DNA of 33,461 nt from Bacteroidota bacterium (GCA_003246455.1 QKAF01000156.1:1-33461); one strand, 5' to 3'; shown: positions 15,894 to 24,360, numbered from the stretch's first letter. Program-made: numbers and translations. The notes: generated from the letters alone by a model not told the origin.

Positions 15894-15925
15894 CAGACAG
15901 CGCATCGCTCACGACCGGAACGTAT

Positions 15926-15955
15926 GAGCCATCAGCTATCAGCCATCAGCCATTC
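15926..15955. repeat. Short imperfect tandem repeat (AGCCATC/AGCTATC)
   Basis: About three repeats of a 10/9-bp AGCCATC-type unit (AGCCATCAGCTATCAGCCATCAGCC) lie between the DUF5698 gene and ndk. No protein or hairpin is suggested. Confidence 0.6.
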
Positions 15956-16007
15956 ATATCGACAATCACGTAACATTCACTCAATACAAACCAGAAGGAA
16001 TATCAAC

Positions 16008-16421
16008 ATGCAGAGAACACTGGCCATCGTGAAACCGGACGGCGTGGCGGCGGGACTCGTCGGCGAAGTCGTCAAGCGCATCGAGCAGGAAGGTCTTCGC
16101 ATCGTGGGCATGCGCATGGAGCACATGACGCAGACGAAGGCGGAAGGTTTTTACTACGTCCATCGCGAGCGTCCGTTTTTCGGATCGCTGATGGAATTCA
16201 TGACGTCCGGTCCCGTCGTGCTGATGGCGCTCGAAGGCGATAACGCCATCAAGCGCTGGCGTTCGCTCATGGGCGCGACGAATCCTGAGAATGCCGATCC
16301 GGGCACGATCCGCCGCGACATGGCCACGAGCATCGAACGCAACGTCGTGCACGGCTCCGACGCCGAAGACACCGCGTCGTTCGAAGTGAATTACTTTTTC
16401 ACGGGTACCGAACTGATGTAA
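16008..16421 (+). CDS. ndk: Nucleoside diphosphate kinase
   Basis: A 137-residue enzyme that moves the gamma-phosphate between nucleoside triphosphates and diphosphates through a phosphohistidine. It is complete and of standard length. It has LAIVKPDGV (residues 5-13), the Kpn-loop region HRERPFFGSLMEF, RSLMGATNPENADPGTIR and the catalytic H115 in NVVHGSD. Soluble and cytoplasmic. AAGGA lies 9 bases before the ATG at 16008; the upstream in-frame extension runs through the tandem repeat and was rejected. The next gene is convergent. Confidence 0.96.
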   Translation: MQRTLAIVKPDGVAAGLVGEVVKRIEQEGLRIVGMRMEHMTQTKAEGFYYVHRERPFFGSLMEFMTSGPVVLMALEGDNAIKRWRSLMGATNPENADPGTIRRDMATSIERNVVHGSDAEDTASFEVNYFFTGTELM

Positions 16422-16505
16422 TTGGCGGGACGGAAGCGTCCGTCGGCGACGATGGACGTTTCCGCGACAGCCGACGCGAGCGACTGCCGCGGCAGCGAGC
16501 GCCGG

Positions 16506-18548
16506 TCAGCCGTGTTTGCGGAGCACCGCGGCGGTCTTGGGATACTGCTGCTGGAAATTCTCCGTCACATGCGGCTGGACGGGATGGGACGCGAGGATGG
16601 CGGCAAACTCTTCCCGCTTGCTGAAACGCGACGAAATGATCCACGCGATCAGCGTCTGAATCACCCCCCTGTGGCGGCCGTTGTATGCGGCCGCTTCTTT
16701 TAACGCCTCGAGAACAACGGTATCGTCATCGGTCAGGAACAGCGCCTGTCCGAGACGCGCGAAGGCTGCGTAGGTCGGATGCGCGCTGCTGATGGTCGCC
16801 GCACGCAGCGAACGCATGGCGTGTTCGATGCTGCGTCCGAGCATCTCGCTCGTCAGCGCGTAGAGGATGTACACGAGCGGGTGCATCATCTGTCCGCGGC
16901 GCTCGCCGCGGTTGATGTGCATCTCCAGGAGCACGTTGGCTTCCGCGGCATTGCCGCGGTGAAGCATCGCCACCACACGGTTGATCAGCGCGGTAAGGCT
17001 TTCCCCTTCGCGATCTTCTCCCGCGACCGAGAGCACCATGGATTCCCGCGCGGCGTGATGCGTGCGGATCGGGGCGAGCTGCATCGCCTGCCGGTAGGTT
17101 TCCATGATCTCCTCGATGGGCAGACCGAGGGCGGGGGAAAGCTCGCGGAGCTTCTCCATGATCTCCTTCTCGTCGAGGTTCTCGGCCGTGTTCTGCGCCT
17201 TGAGCAGGATGGACTGATACTCGAGCTCGGGTTCGTGGCCGAGCCGGGAGTGAAGCATCAGCGCGGAAGCGACCGAATTCTGCACGTCGGAATCCTCGCG
17301 ATGCGACAGGCGCAGATCGTTGAGGTAATACGCCGTCATCCGGTGCAGCGCCTCTTTCTCCTCCGCCGTCAGCTCATTGTAGAGCGCCGTGTGAATGGCG
17401 TGCTGCGTGAAATGGTAGACGGTGGATTCCTTCCCGTTTATCAGGCGGAAGCCGATCGGTTCGACGATGCCGTGCGCGACCTTGATGCGCCGGAGCCCGC
17501 GGATCAGATCGAGCGAAGAGCGCTGGGTGAGATGCATCAGCTCGTGAAGGGAAAACCGGTAGCCGAGCACCGAGGCGGTCAGCAGCAGCGTCAGATCGCT
17601 CTCCGCCAGCGCCTTCATCAGCCAGTTCGTCACGAGACGTATCTCCGCGGGCAGGCCGCGGTACGATTCGATGTCCCCGGTGACGCGGCCGCGCACGTCG
17701 AGAAGATTCTCGATCAGCAGATGCTGGATGTACGACTGCAGGAAGAACGGGTTGCCGCCGGATTTCTGTTCGAGCCAGAGGAGCAGATCGGGCTGCTGCG
17801 GACTCTGCGGGAAACGGGTGTGGAAGAAATCGCGGATCTGTCCGGAGTCGAACGGCGGCAGCATGATCTCTTTCGAAAACCGCTCCTGCGAAAACTGCGT
17901 GAAGATGGACAGCAGCTCCGGCATGGCCTGCAGCTCGTCGCGCCGCGCGCTGAGGACGAGCGTCAGCCGCGCGTTGCGGTACTCGCTCTCCGACAGGAGT
18001 TTGTGCAGGGCCTCGATGGTCGGAAGGTCCGCCCACTGGACGTCGTCCACCACGAGGATCACCGGCGTCTCTTCCGCGATCGCCCGGAGGTCCTGAAGAT
18101 ATTCACGCACGAAATTCGAGAAATCCACTTCGCGGTGGCCTTTCTTGAATTCATTGAGGTCGCGTCGGATTTCCTTGACGCCGTATGCCAGGTCGCCCAC
18201 GATGGGCAGCATCGCCAGCACCGTGAGCGAAATATTCTTGATGAGGCTGAGCTTCCGCCGGGAGTTCGCCTGGTTGGCGAGAAGGTCCTCGAAGAGGTCT
18301 TTCAGCGGCTGATACGGTTTGAGGACGTTGGTCGACTGATTCCCCAGCGGGGTGGAACAGTGCGCGTACGAGACGAGCACGCGCTCCCGCACCTGCTCGA
18401 GATAATACCGGAGAAAATAGGTTTTTCCCTGGCCCGAATCGCCCTGCAGCCAGATGACCTGCAGTCCTTCTTCCGTGCATCGTGTAAGGACGCGGTCGAA
18501 CTGTTCCCTGATATCGGGGCGCGGGATGAAAATCTGATCGCTGTCCAC
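16506..18548 (-). CDS. AAA/STAND-like P-loop ATPase with a helical repeat C-terminus
   Basis: A 680-residue protein. Walker A is GDSGQGKT (36-43), Walker B VILVVDDVQWAD (163-174), and a conserved sensor-like LSARRDE follows, as in the AAA_16 ATPases of MalT/adenylate-cyclase-type regulators. A hydrophobic stretch (about 100-124) lies between the two Walker motifs. Residues from 330 on are helical: winged-helix-like, then TPR-like (about 440-680). No DNA-binding LuxR domain and no effector domain is visible, so what it controls is unknown. The start is GTG at 18548, directly abutting the TAA of the upstream membrane-protein gene, so the two are co-translated. It may be the nucleotide-driven partner of that membrane protein. 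Confidence 0.8.
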   Translation of the reverse strand: MDSDQIFIPRPDIREQFDRVLTRCTEEGLQVIWLQGDSGQGKTYFLRYYLEQVRERVLVSYAHCSTPLGNQSTNVLKPYQPLKDLFEDLLANQANSRRKLSLIKNISLTVLAMLPIVGDLAYGVKEIRRDLNEFKKGHREVDFSNFVREYLQDLRAIAEETPVILVVDDVQWADLPTIEALHKLLSESEYRNARLTLVLSARRDELQAMPELLSIFTQFSQERFSKEIMLPPFDSGQIRDFFHTRFPQSPQQPDLLLWLEQKSGGNPFFLQSYIQHLLIENLLDVRGRVTGDIESYRGLPAEIRLVTNWLMKALAESDLTLLLTASVLGYRFSLHELMHLTQRSSLDLIRGLRRIKVAHGIVEPIGFRLINGKESTVYHFTQHAIHTALYNELTAEEKEALHRMTAYYLNDLRLSHREDSDVQNSVASALMLHSRLGHEPELEYQSILLKAQNTAENLDEKEIMEKLRELSPALGLPIEEIMETYRQAMQLAPIRTHHAARESMVLSVAGEDREGESLTALINRVVAMLHRGNAAEANVLLEMHINRGERRGQMMHPLVYILYALTSEMLGRSIEHAMRSLRAATISSAHPTYAAFARLGQALFLTDDDTVVLEALKEAAAYNGRHRGVIQTLIAWIISSRFSKREEFAAILASHPVQPHVTENFQQQYPKTAAVLRKHG

Positions 18549-19694
18549 TTACACGCTCCGTTTGCGTTCTGCTTCTTTCAGCATCAGGCTCAGCACCTCG
18601 TCGAGCAGCCGCTGCTCCTCGTACTCGGAGAGACTGTCGCTGGAGCCCGTCCCGCCGCCGCCGGAACCGCGCCTGTCGCCGAGCACCTCCTGGATGGTGT
18701 CGGTCTGATGCTTGATGGCGTCGCGCTGCTCGGCCTCGAGTTCCTTCACCACGCGGTCGAGCCTCTCCTCCTGCGCCGAACCCGCAAAGGTGATCATGAG
18801 CACGATGAGAAGAATGAACTCGATGGACAGCGCCATGAGAATCAGCGACGGCTCTTCCTGCGGAATGAGCTTGAGGCCGCGCAGACCGATCACGAAGATC
18901 AGGATGGCGGCGCCGCCGGAAACGAGTCCCTGGATCAGGTTGCCGTAGGATGCCGAAATGCGATAGCGGAAATAGAACAGCACCGGGACGAGGAAGTTGC
19001 GGGAGTGCCCTTCCACGTATTGATGCAGGGAGATGTAGTCTTCGACTTCGGTCACCACGACCTGCGGCAGCGTGGTGAAGCGGAGCAGCTGCTCGCGTTC
19101 ACTCCGGGAGACCTTGAACATTTCCTTGAAGTTCACGCCGTGCGCGTCGAACTGCTTTTCGAGCAGCGAACCGACGCGTTCATACTCGCGCATCAGCTTC
19201 GCCCGGATCCACGCCAGCTTGCTTCCTGCGGGGAGATACATGGAAATGAGAAATGCAATGAGTCCGCCGATGAAGATGTGCAGGGGGAAAATCGCGATAT
19301 ACGGATTGATGAAGTACAGCGTCTGATCGTTGTTCATCGTGTATTCGCGCAGCGCCTTTTTTCCGCGCAGCAGGTTGATCGTCTGATCCGTGTCGAACTC
19401 GCGATGACGGATCTTGAAGACGATATCGTTAAGCTTCTCGCGCTGCGAACCGAATTCGTCTTTCGGCGTCAGATCGCGGCTCATGATGATCCATTCACCG
19501 GGGATGACGTTGGTGATGAATTCGTAGTTCGGGAAAACGGCGTCGATGGAGCCTTTGATCACCGTTTCCTGCAGGCTGACGGTGGTCACGATCGCCAATG
19601 CAAAAATGAACAGATATGCAGCTAGTCCCGTCGTGTTTTGGGAAGAATCGGCCATACTGTGGTTGCCCGGTGTGACAGCGGTTATAGACGACAT
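18549..19694 (-). CDS. Unrecognised membrane protein with four predicted spans and a coiled-coil tail
   Basis: A 381-residue protein of no family I recognise. Hydrophobic segments lie near residues 24-41, 131-153, 253-276 and 283-305. Between the first two there is about 85 residues of probably extracytoplasmic sequence (PNYEFITNVIPGEWIIMSRDL). Between spans two and three lies a cytoplasmic, charged region (about 155-250). After span four there is a charged coiled-coil-like helix (EERLDRVVKELEAEQRDAIKHQ) and a Gly/Ser-rich low-complexity tail ending in helix. It is followed without a gap by an AAA-type ATPase. The start is ambiguous: ATG 19694, or ATG 19655 which omits 13 residues; neither has a good ribosome-binding site. 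Confidence 0.7.
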   Translation of the reverse strand: MSSITAVTPGNHSMADSSQNTTGLAAYLFIFALAIVTTVSLQETVIKGSIDAVFPNYEFITNVIPGEWIIMSRDLTPKDEFGSQREKLNDIVFKIRHREFDTDQTINLLRGKKALREYTMNNDQTLYFINPYIAIFPLHIFIGGLIAFLISMYLPAGSKLAWIRAKLMREYERVGSLLEKQFDAHGVNFKEMFKVSRSEREQLLRFTTLPQVVVTEVEDYISLHQYVEGHSRNFLVPVLFYFRYRISASYGNLIQGLVSGGAAILIFVIGLRGLKLIPQEEPSLILMALSIEFILLIVLMITFAGSAQEERLDRVVKELEAEQRDAIKHQTDTIQEVLGDRRGSGGGGTGSSDSLSEYEEQRLLDEVLSLMLKEAERKRSV

Positions 19695-19715
19695 AAGGTA
19701 GCGGAATCCGCCGAA

Positions 19716-19765
19716 GATAGCAATCGCGCGCTATCGCGCGCGGCAGTAGGCAGTAGGCAGTAGGC
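19716..19765. repeat. Hairpins and three-copy heptamer repeat between divergent genes
   Basis: GATAGC (19716-19721) pairs with GCTATC (19729-19734 region); overlapping it are CGCGCG arms (19725-19730, 19735-19740) around CTAT. Immediately after comes GGCAGTA three times plus GGC (19742-19765). The tract lies in the leader region between the membrane-protein gene and rsgA. Confidence 0.65.
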
Positions 19766-19828
19766 TGGGAACCAGGACCGTGGAAGCTGGCACATTCCCG
19801 GTCTGCGTTCATTCTCCTGCGTGCTGCC

Positions 19829-19859
19829 TTTGCGCAAAGCGGTGTAATTCGTATTTTTT
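19829..19859 (+). promoter_or_regulatory. Possible promoter for a leaderless rsgA transcript
   Basis: TTTG (19829-19832), 19 bases, then TATTTTTT (19852-19859) agrees with TTTG-N19-TAnnTTTG save the last base. It ends five bases before the ATG at 19865, and no Shine-Dalgarno is present, so transcription may start at or close to the start codon. Confidence 0.3.
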
Positions 19860-19864
19860 TCGTC

Positions 19865-20938
19865 ATGATATCTCTGACAGATTACGGATTCAGCGACGCC
19901 GACCGGGAAGCCTTCGAGGCGCTGTCGCGCCCGGATCTCATGCCCGCACGGGTGACGGCGGTCAACCGGAACAATTACGAACTCATCTGCGAACGCGGCC
20001 AGCTGCGGGGGGAACCCACGGGACACCTTCTGTTCGCGGCCGAGGACGCGCAGGCGCTTCCGGTGGTAGGCGACTGGGTGGGCGTGCAGGTATTCAACGA
20101 CGATACCTTCGCGCTGGTGCACGAGGTTCTCGAACGCCGCACGTTCCTGCGGCGCAAGGACCCGGGCCGCAACGTCGCCTTCCAGGTACTCGCCTCCAAC
20201 ATCGACACCGCGTACTGCGTGCAGTCCGCGGACCGCGATTTCAACCTCCACCGGCTCGAACGGTATTTCGTCATGATTCGCGACGGGGGCATCGATCCCG
20301 TCGTGCTGATCAGCAAGATCGATCTCGTCGACGATGCGCTGCGCCGCGAAATGCTCGAGGCGGTCGAGAGCATCTCGGGCGGCGCCCGATGCATCACCCT
20401 TTCCTCGCATACGGGCGAGGGTGTGGATGAATTCCGCACCGCACTGCGAAGCGGAACGACGTCCTGTCTGCTCGGGTCCTCCGGTGTCGGGAAATCCACC
20501 CTCCTCAACGCGCTGCTCGGTGCGGACGTCTTCGCCACGCAGGAAGTGCGGGAGGCCGATCATCGCGGACGCCACACGACCACGCGCCGTCAGCTGGTTC
20601 GTCTCGAGAACGGAGCGCTGATGATCGATACGCCGGGCATGCGCGAACTCGGAAACATCGGCGCAGAAGCAGGGCTGGCCGAGACCTTCGGCGACGTGCA
20701 GGAGCTGATCGAAAACTGCCGCTTCTCCGACTGCACCCACACGCAGGAGAAAGGCTGCGCCGTGCTCGCCGCCATCGAGGACGGCACGCTCGACGAAGAC
20801 CGCTATGAACATTACATGAAACTGCAGCGAGAATCCGCGCACTACCAGCGCAGCTATCTCGAGCGCCGCCAGCGCGACAAGGAATTCGGGAAAATGGTCA
20901 AGTCGGTTCTGAAAGGGAAAGGGGACAAGAGGGCGTGA
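19865..20938 (+). CDS. rsgA: Ribosome small-subunit maturation GTPase RsgA
   Basis: A 357-residue circularly permuted GTPase that binds the 30S subunit and acts late in its assembly. The order of motifs is the RsgA order: an N-terminal OB-fold (about 25-95), then G4 SKID (150-153), then G1 GSSGVGKST (204-212), then G3 DTPG (255-258). A C-terminal zinc site follows, with C285, C290, H292 and C298 (CRFSDCTHTQEKGC). All expected residues are present. The first Met at 19865 is taken as start; there is no ribosome-binding site. A hairpin array starts directly after the stop. Confidence 0.95.
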   Translation: MISLTDYGFSDADREAFEALSRPDLMPARVTAVNRNNYELICERGQLRGEPTGHLLFAAEDAQALPVVGDWVGVQVFNDDTFALVHEVLERRTFLRRKDPGRNVAFQVLASNIDTAYCVQSADRDFNLHRLERYFVMIRDGGIDPVVLISKIDLVDDALRREMLEAVESISGGARCITLSSHTGEGVDEFRTALRSGTTSCLLGSSGVGKSTLLNALLGADVFATQEVREADHRGRHTTTRRQLVRLENGALMIDTPGMRELGNIGAEAGLAETFGDVQELIENCRFSDCTHTQEKGCAVLAAIEDGTLDEDRYEHYMKLQRESAHYQRSYLERRQRDKEFGKMVKSVLKGKGDKRA

Positions 20939-21122
20939 GCCGCCTTCGGCGGCGCGTGAGCCGCGCTACGCACGTCGCGTGAGCCGTGCTTCGCACGTCT
21001 GGGGGAGGCCGTGCTTCGCACGTCCGCAGGCGCACCCCCGCGCCGTCAGGCGCACCCCCGCGCCGCCAGGCGCACCCCCGCGCCGTCAGGCGCACCCCCG
21101 CGCCGCCAGGCGCACCCCCGCG
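20939..21122. repeat. Hairpin-repeat array A: GTGAGCC-hairpin units and five 20-bp GGCGCACCCCC units
   Basis: The tract begins with GCCGCC-TTC-GGCGGC (20939-20953). Then come CGCGC-TAC-GCACG (20962-20974, one mismatch), and CGTGC-TTC-GCACG twice (20985-20997, 21010-21022), the first two of these preceded by GTGAGC. From 21027 a 20-bp unit with the core AGGCGCACCCCCGCG occurs five times (21027, 21047, 21067, 21087, 21107). Its variable base alternates T, C, T, C, so it looks like a doubled 40-bp unit. Each 20-bp unit folds as GGCGC-ACCCCC-GCGCC or GCGCC-GNCA-GGCGC. The first hairpin may also terminate rsgA. Confidence 0.9.
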
Positions 21123-21159
21123 ATTTCCCAACGACAGCGGTACTTCGTAACTTACCCCC

Positions 21160-22098
21160 ATGAAATACAAGCACCTCTTCGGCCCTGTCCCATCCCGCCG
21201 CCTGGGCGTATCGCTCGGCATCGATCTGACGCCGCAGAAAGCGTGCACGCTCAACTGCGTGTACTGCGAATGCGGGAAGACCGACGATCTCACGATCGAA
21301 CGGAAGGAGTACGTGCCGACCACGGAGGTAATCGAGGAGCTGCGGCACTTCCTGACGCGGCATCCCGAACTCGACGCGGTGACGTTTTCGGGTTCCGGTG
21401 AACCGACGCTGCACAGCGGTGTGGGAGAAATCATCGCCTTCCTCAAACGGGAATTCCCGCAGTACCGCATCGTCATGCTCACCAACAGCACGCTGCTGCA
21501 TCTGCCCGAGGTGCGTGCGGCGCTCCTGCCCGCGGACCTCGTCGTGCCCTCGCTCGATGCCGTATCGGAGGACGTTTTCCGCCGCATCAACCGGCCGAAG
21601 CACGAGCTGCGCAGCGCCGAGCTGATCGCGGGACTCACCGCGTTCTGTGACGCTTTCGAAGGGGAAGTGTGGCTGGAAGTGTTCATCATTCCCGGCGTCA
21701 ACGACACGCCGGAAGAGCTGGCGCTGTTCCGCCAGGTGTTTGAGCGGCTGCGGGTGGACCGCATTCAGCTCAACTCGCTCGACCGTCCGGGCGCGGTCGA
21801 CTGGATTGAGCCCATGCCGCGTGAAAACCTCATGGCGCTCGCGCATCAGCTCGGCGATGAAGTCGAGGTCATCGGCAAACCCGTCATCCGCCAGCGCTGC
21901 GCCGCCTTCAGCGACGACGTCTGCGACCGCATCCTCGCCACGATCCGTGTGCGTCCCTCCACCCTCGACGACCTCGCCGTCGCCCTCGGCCTCCACATCC
22001 TCGATGCGGGGAAATATCTCGATGTGTTATTGGGGGATGGGGTGATCGAGCAACATTCCGGCGAACGGGGTGTCTTTTATCGGGTGAAGGGGAGTTGA
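21160..22098 (+). CDS. Radical SAM protein (COG0731-like)
   Basis: A 312-residue radical SAM protein. C29, C33 and C36 (CTLNCVYC) bind the 4Fe-4S cluster. The N-terminal FGPVPSRRLGVSLGIDLTPQKAC is the signature of the COG0731 group, distantly related to TYW1. SAM-binding elements GSGEPTLH and SLDAVSEDVFRRINRP follow, then EVFIIPGVNDT and LNSLDRPGAVDW. The last 70 residues look like a winged helix. The reaction and substrate are unknown. No Shine-Dalgarno precedes the ATG; TAACTTAC ends 4 bases upstream of it. The repeat array A lies directly before. Confidence 0.88.
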   Translation: MKYKHLFGPVPSRRLGVSLGIDLTPQKACTLNCVYCECGKTDDLTIERKEYVPTTEVIEELRHFLTRHPELDAVTFSGSGEPTLHSGVGEIIAFLKREFPQYRIVMLTNSTLLHLPEVRAALLPADLVVPSLDAVSEDVFRRINRPKHELRSAELIAGLTAFCDAFEGEVWLEVFIIPGVNDTPEELALFRQVFERLRVDRIQLNSLDRPGAVDWIEPMPRENLMALAHQLGDEVEVIGKPVIRQRCAAFSDDVCDRILATIRVRPSTLDDLAVALGLHILDAGKYLDVLLGDGVIEQHSGERGVFYRVKGS

Positions 22099-22138
22099 TG
22101 ACAGATGACAGATGGAAAGATGGAAAGATGGAAAGATG
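22099..22138. repeat. Short tandem repeat at the start of the lipoprotein gene (GATGACA and GATGGAAA)
   Basis: Two GATGACA-type units follow the preceding stop, then three GATGGAAA octamers (22111-22134) plus GATG. The tract contains four ATGs, each in a different frame from its neighbours except every third. Its copy number decides whether the first ATG is in frame with the lipoprotein. Confidence 0.85.
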
Positions 22139-22873
22139 TGCTCTCGGGTAAGGGTGATCGGTTTCTGTATACTGCTGCTGCTGGCGGGGTGCGGGCCGAC
22201 GAATGAGCCGGAGTACGAACCGCCTGATGTGTACGGCAACGGGCTCATTGTCAGCGATACGCTCGTGGGGCAGCAATTTACGGTGGTCGATGTGTGGGAC
22301 GGCTGCACGACGACGATCGTACAGGACAGCGTGTGCCGCGCTATCGTGTCGGCGGACGAAAACCTTCTGGGACATGGGATGGGTGCCAGTGTCCGGGCCT
22401 CCCAAAGGGGAAGCGAACTGTCAATCTGGCGCGATGAGCATTTCTGGCCGACGAAGTATACGGCGACCGTGTGGTTGCCACGAGTCACCGCAATAAGTTT
22501 CTATCATGCCGAATGCGATTTCTCGTCCGGACTCACTTCGGACACCACCGTATGGATCTGGAGTATCGTGGGAGGGAAGATCAAGGGAACACTGCATGCA
22601 CCGGGGATCGATGCCTTGATCGCACAGTCCGCGCTGATCGTGTCCGGCACCGCACCCCGCGTAAACCTTAGAATCCGCAACGGGCACACGGATTTCAGCG
22701 AACTCCTTGCGGCGCATGTCACGGTCTCCAGCGATGACGGATGCACCGTCAAGGTTCACTGCACGGACACTCTCATCGTATCAGGAAAACGGGGTTCGCA
22801 TATCTACTACCGGGGAGATCCACGGCATATTGTCGCAGATCTTGACAGCACCTCCTTCCTGAAAAAACTGTAG
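22136..22873 (+). CDS. Putative lipoprotein, GIN-domain-like beta protein
   Basis: A 245-residue lipoprotein reading from ATG 22136: a short basic start (MCSRVR), a hydrophobic run, then the lipobox LAGC with cysteine at about residue 19. The body is beta-solenoid-like with alternating motifs such as VTVSSDDGCTVKVHC and ALIVSGTAPRVNLRIRNGHTDF, reminiscent of the head-GIN adhesin-like domain (DUF2807, PF10988). That assignment is weak. An upstream ATG at 22112 is in frame and would add 8 residues encoded by the tandem repeat; the shorter start gives the better signal peptide. It follows the radical SAM gene closely and may share its transcript. Confidence 0.7.
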   Translation: MCSRVRVIGFCILLLLAGCGPTNEPEYEPPDVYGNGLIVSDTLVGQQFTVVDVWDGCTTTIVQDSVCRAIVSADENLLGHGMGASVRASQRGSELSIWRDEHFWPTKYTATVWLPRVTAISFYHAECDFSSGLTSDTTVWIWSIVGGKIKGTLHAPGIDALIAQSALIVSGTAPRVNLRIRNGHTDFSELLAAHVTVSSDDGCTVKVHCTDTLIVSGKRGSHIYYRGDPRHIVADLDSTSFLKKL

Positions 22874-22997
22874 TCACCTTGAGTGCATACCGCGCAATCC
22901 GGGAACAGAATCCATGGCGTCCCTCAAGTCCTCCGCGCGCCTCTGTGAGCCTCCGCGGTAAAATCTTCTCTGCGGCCTCTGCCTCCTCCCTCCCTTA

Positions 22998-23040
22998 CTC
23001 CTCCCGCGCCTCCCTTTCTTCCTCCTCCCGCGCCTCCCTT
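22998..23040. repeat. Two copies of a 19-bp pyrimidine repeat
   Basis: CTCCTCCCGCGCCTCCCTT occurs at 22998-23016 and again, identically, at 23022-23040 (period 24), within a polypyrimidine stretch from about 22980. It lies just beyond the stop of the convergent protease gene. The remaining bases 22874-22979 hold nothing I recognise. Confidence 0.75.
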
Positions 23041-23043
23041 ACC

Positions 23044-24333
23044 CTACATCATATCCCGGACCCGCACCTTCATCTTCCCCCGGTGCCGCACTTTCTCTTC
23101 CGCCACTGCACGAATATGCCGTATCCGCTCCAGCAGCGGGGGATGGGAGTAATTCAGCCAGACATAGAACGGATGGGGTGTGACGTTGGAAAGGTTCGAG
23201 ACGGTGAGCTTTTTCAGCGCTTCGACGAACACCTCCGGTTTGCGGTAGGTCTGTACGGCGTAGCGGTCGGCTTCGAATTCGTGCCGGCGGGAAAGGATGT
23301 TCATGCCGAGTGACAGGATTGTCGAAACCGGTTCGTAGAGCAGACCGAAGAAAACCAGTCCGGCGTAGACGGACACATGCTGCATGAAAAACGCTTCTGC
23401 GAGGGCGGGACGGCTGACGAACAGGGAGAGCAGGAATAACATCACGCCCGTTTCGGCGATGCCGATGAGCATGCTGATGATGATATGCTTCCTCCGGTAA
23501 TGCCCGATCTCATGCGCGAGCACGGCGGTGACCTCCTCATCCGTGTGTTTCTCGAGCAGCGTGTCGTAGAGCGCAACGCGGCGGTTGCGGCCGAAGCCGG
23601 TAAAAAACGCGTTCGCTTTCGCCGAGCGTTTCGAGCCGTCCACCACGTATACATCCCGCACCGGGAAGCGCACGGATTCCGCGTAGGTCAGGATATGTTC
23701 GCGCAGGGAACCCTCACCGAGCGGGGTGAACTTGTAAAACAGCGGCATGAACAATGCCGGGGTGACATATTGCATGACAAGACTGAACGCTGTCACCGCA
23801 ATCCAGGCGTAGACCCAGGCCAGCATCCCCTGCGTCTCGATCAGCCACAGTACCGCGGCGAGGATCGGGAGGCCGATCGCCGCGCCCAGCGCCGCGCCCT
23901 TGATACGGTCGACGACGAACGTCTTCACCGTCGTTTTATTGAATCCGAATCGCTCCTCGATGACGAAGGTGGACCAGATGCGGAACGGCAGTCCGAAAAC
24001 GCCCATTCCGATCGCGAGGAGGGAGATGTACAGCAATCCGGCGGGAATGTCGGGCCATCCGATCGATCGGACCTGCAGATCCAGCCAGTTGAATCCCCCG
24101 GCGAACCAGAATCCCAGCAGCAGCGCCATGTCGAAGGCCGCGGTCACGAAACCGAAGCGGGTCCGCACGCGCGTGTATTCCTGCGACCGCGCGTATTTCT
24201 CTTCGTCGTACACGTCGCGGAACTCCTCCGGCAGTTCGGGTGACAGCGCGCGCAGGTTCAGTACTTCCGCCACCGTATCCAGTACGGCGGTGATAATCAG
24301 CGTGGCGAGTATGATCAGGGCGTATGGGTTCAT
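23044..24333 (-). CDS. M48-family metalloprotease (Ste24/CAAX-protease-like)
   Basis: A 429-residue membrane zinc protease of the Ste24 branch of family M48. The zinc motif is HEIGH (H274-H278), and the third ligand is E354 within RRHEFEADRYA. The N-terminal M48_N region contains several hydrophobic segments (about 4-24, 64-82, 98-118, 147-165, 172-192), as in Ste24. Further spans lie near 285-307 and 320-345. Other family elements are VDGSKRSAKANAFFTGFGRNRRVALYDTLL and SHPPLLERI. It should degrade or process membrane or lipidated proteins; the substrate is unknown. ATG 24333 was chosen because it starts the first span; no ribosome-binding site is seen, and TATATTAC stops 3 bases before it. 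Confidence 0.9.
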   Translation of the reverse strand: MNPYALIILATLIITAVLDTVAEVLNLRALSPELPEEFRDVYDEEKYARSQEYTRVRTRFGFVTAAFDMALLLGFWFAGGFNWLDLQVRSIGWPDIPAGLLYISLLAIGMGVFGLPFRIWSTFVIEERFGFNKTTVKTFVVDRIKGAALGAAIGLPILAAVLWLIETQGMLAWVYAWIAVTAFSLVMQYVTPALFMPLFYKFTPLGEGSLREHILTYAESVRFPVRDVYVVDGSKRSAKANAFFTGFGRNRRVALYDTLLEKHTDEEVTAVLAHEIGHYRRKHIIISMLIGIAETGVMLFLLSLFVSRPALAEAFFMQHVSVYAGLVFFGLLYEPVSTILSLGMNILSRRHEFEADRYAVQTYRKPEVFVEALKKLTVSNLSNVTPHPFYVWLNYSHPPLLERIRHIRAVAEEKVRHRGKMKVRVRDMM

Positions 24334-24360
24334 TGTGTAATATAGCGAAATCGGGGGGGA

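Noticed and set aside
16779-19625. A 948-codon open frame on the + strand, apparently a huge protein
   Set aside because: It is the antisense shadow of the ATPase and membrane-protein genes; its composition is His/Arg/Asp-rich without any domain, while the minus strand has clear Walker motifs and membrane spans.
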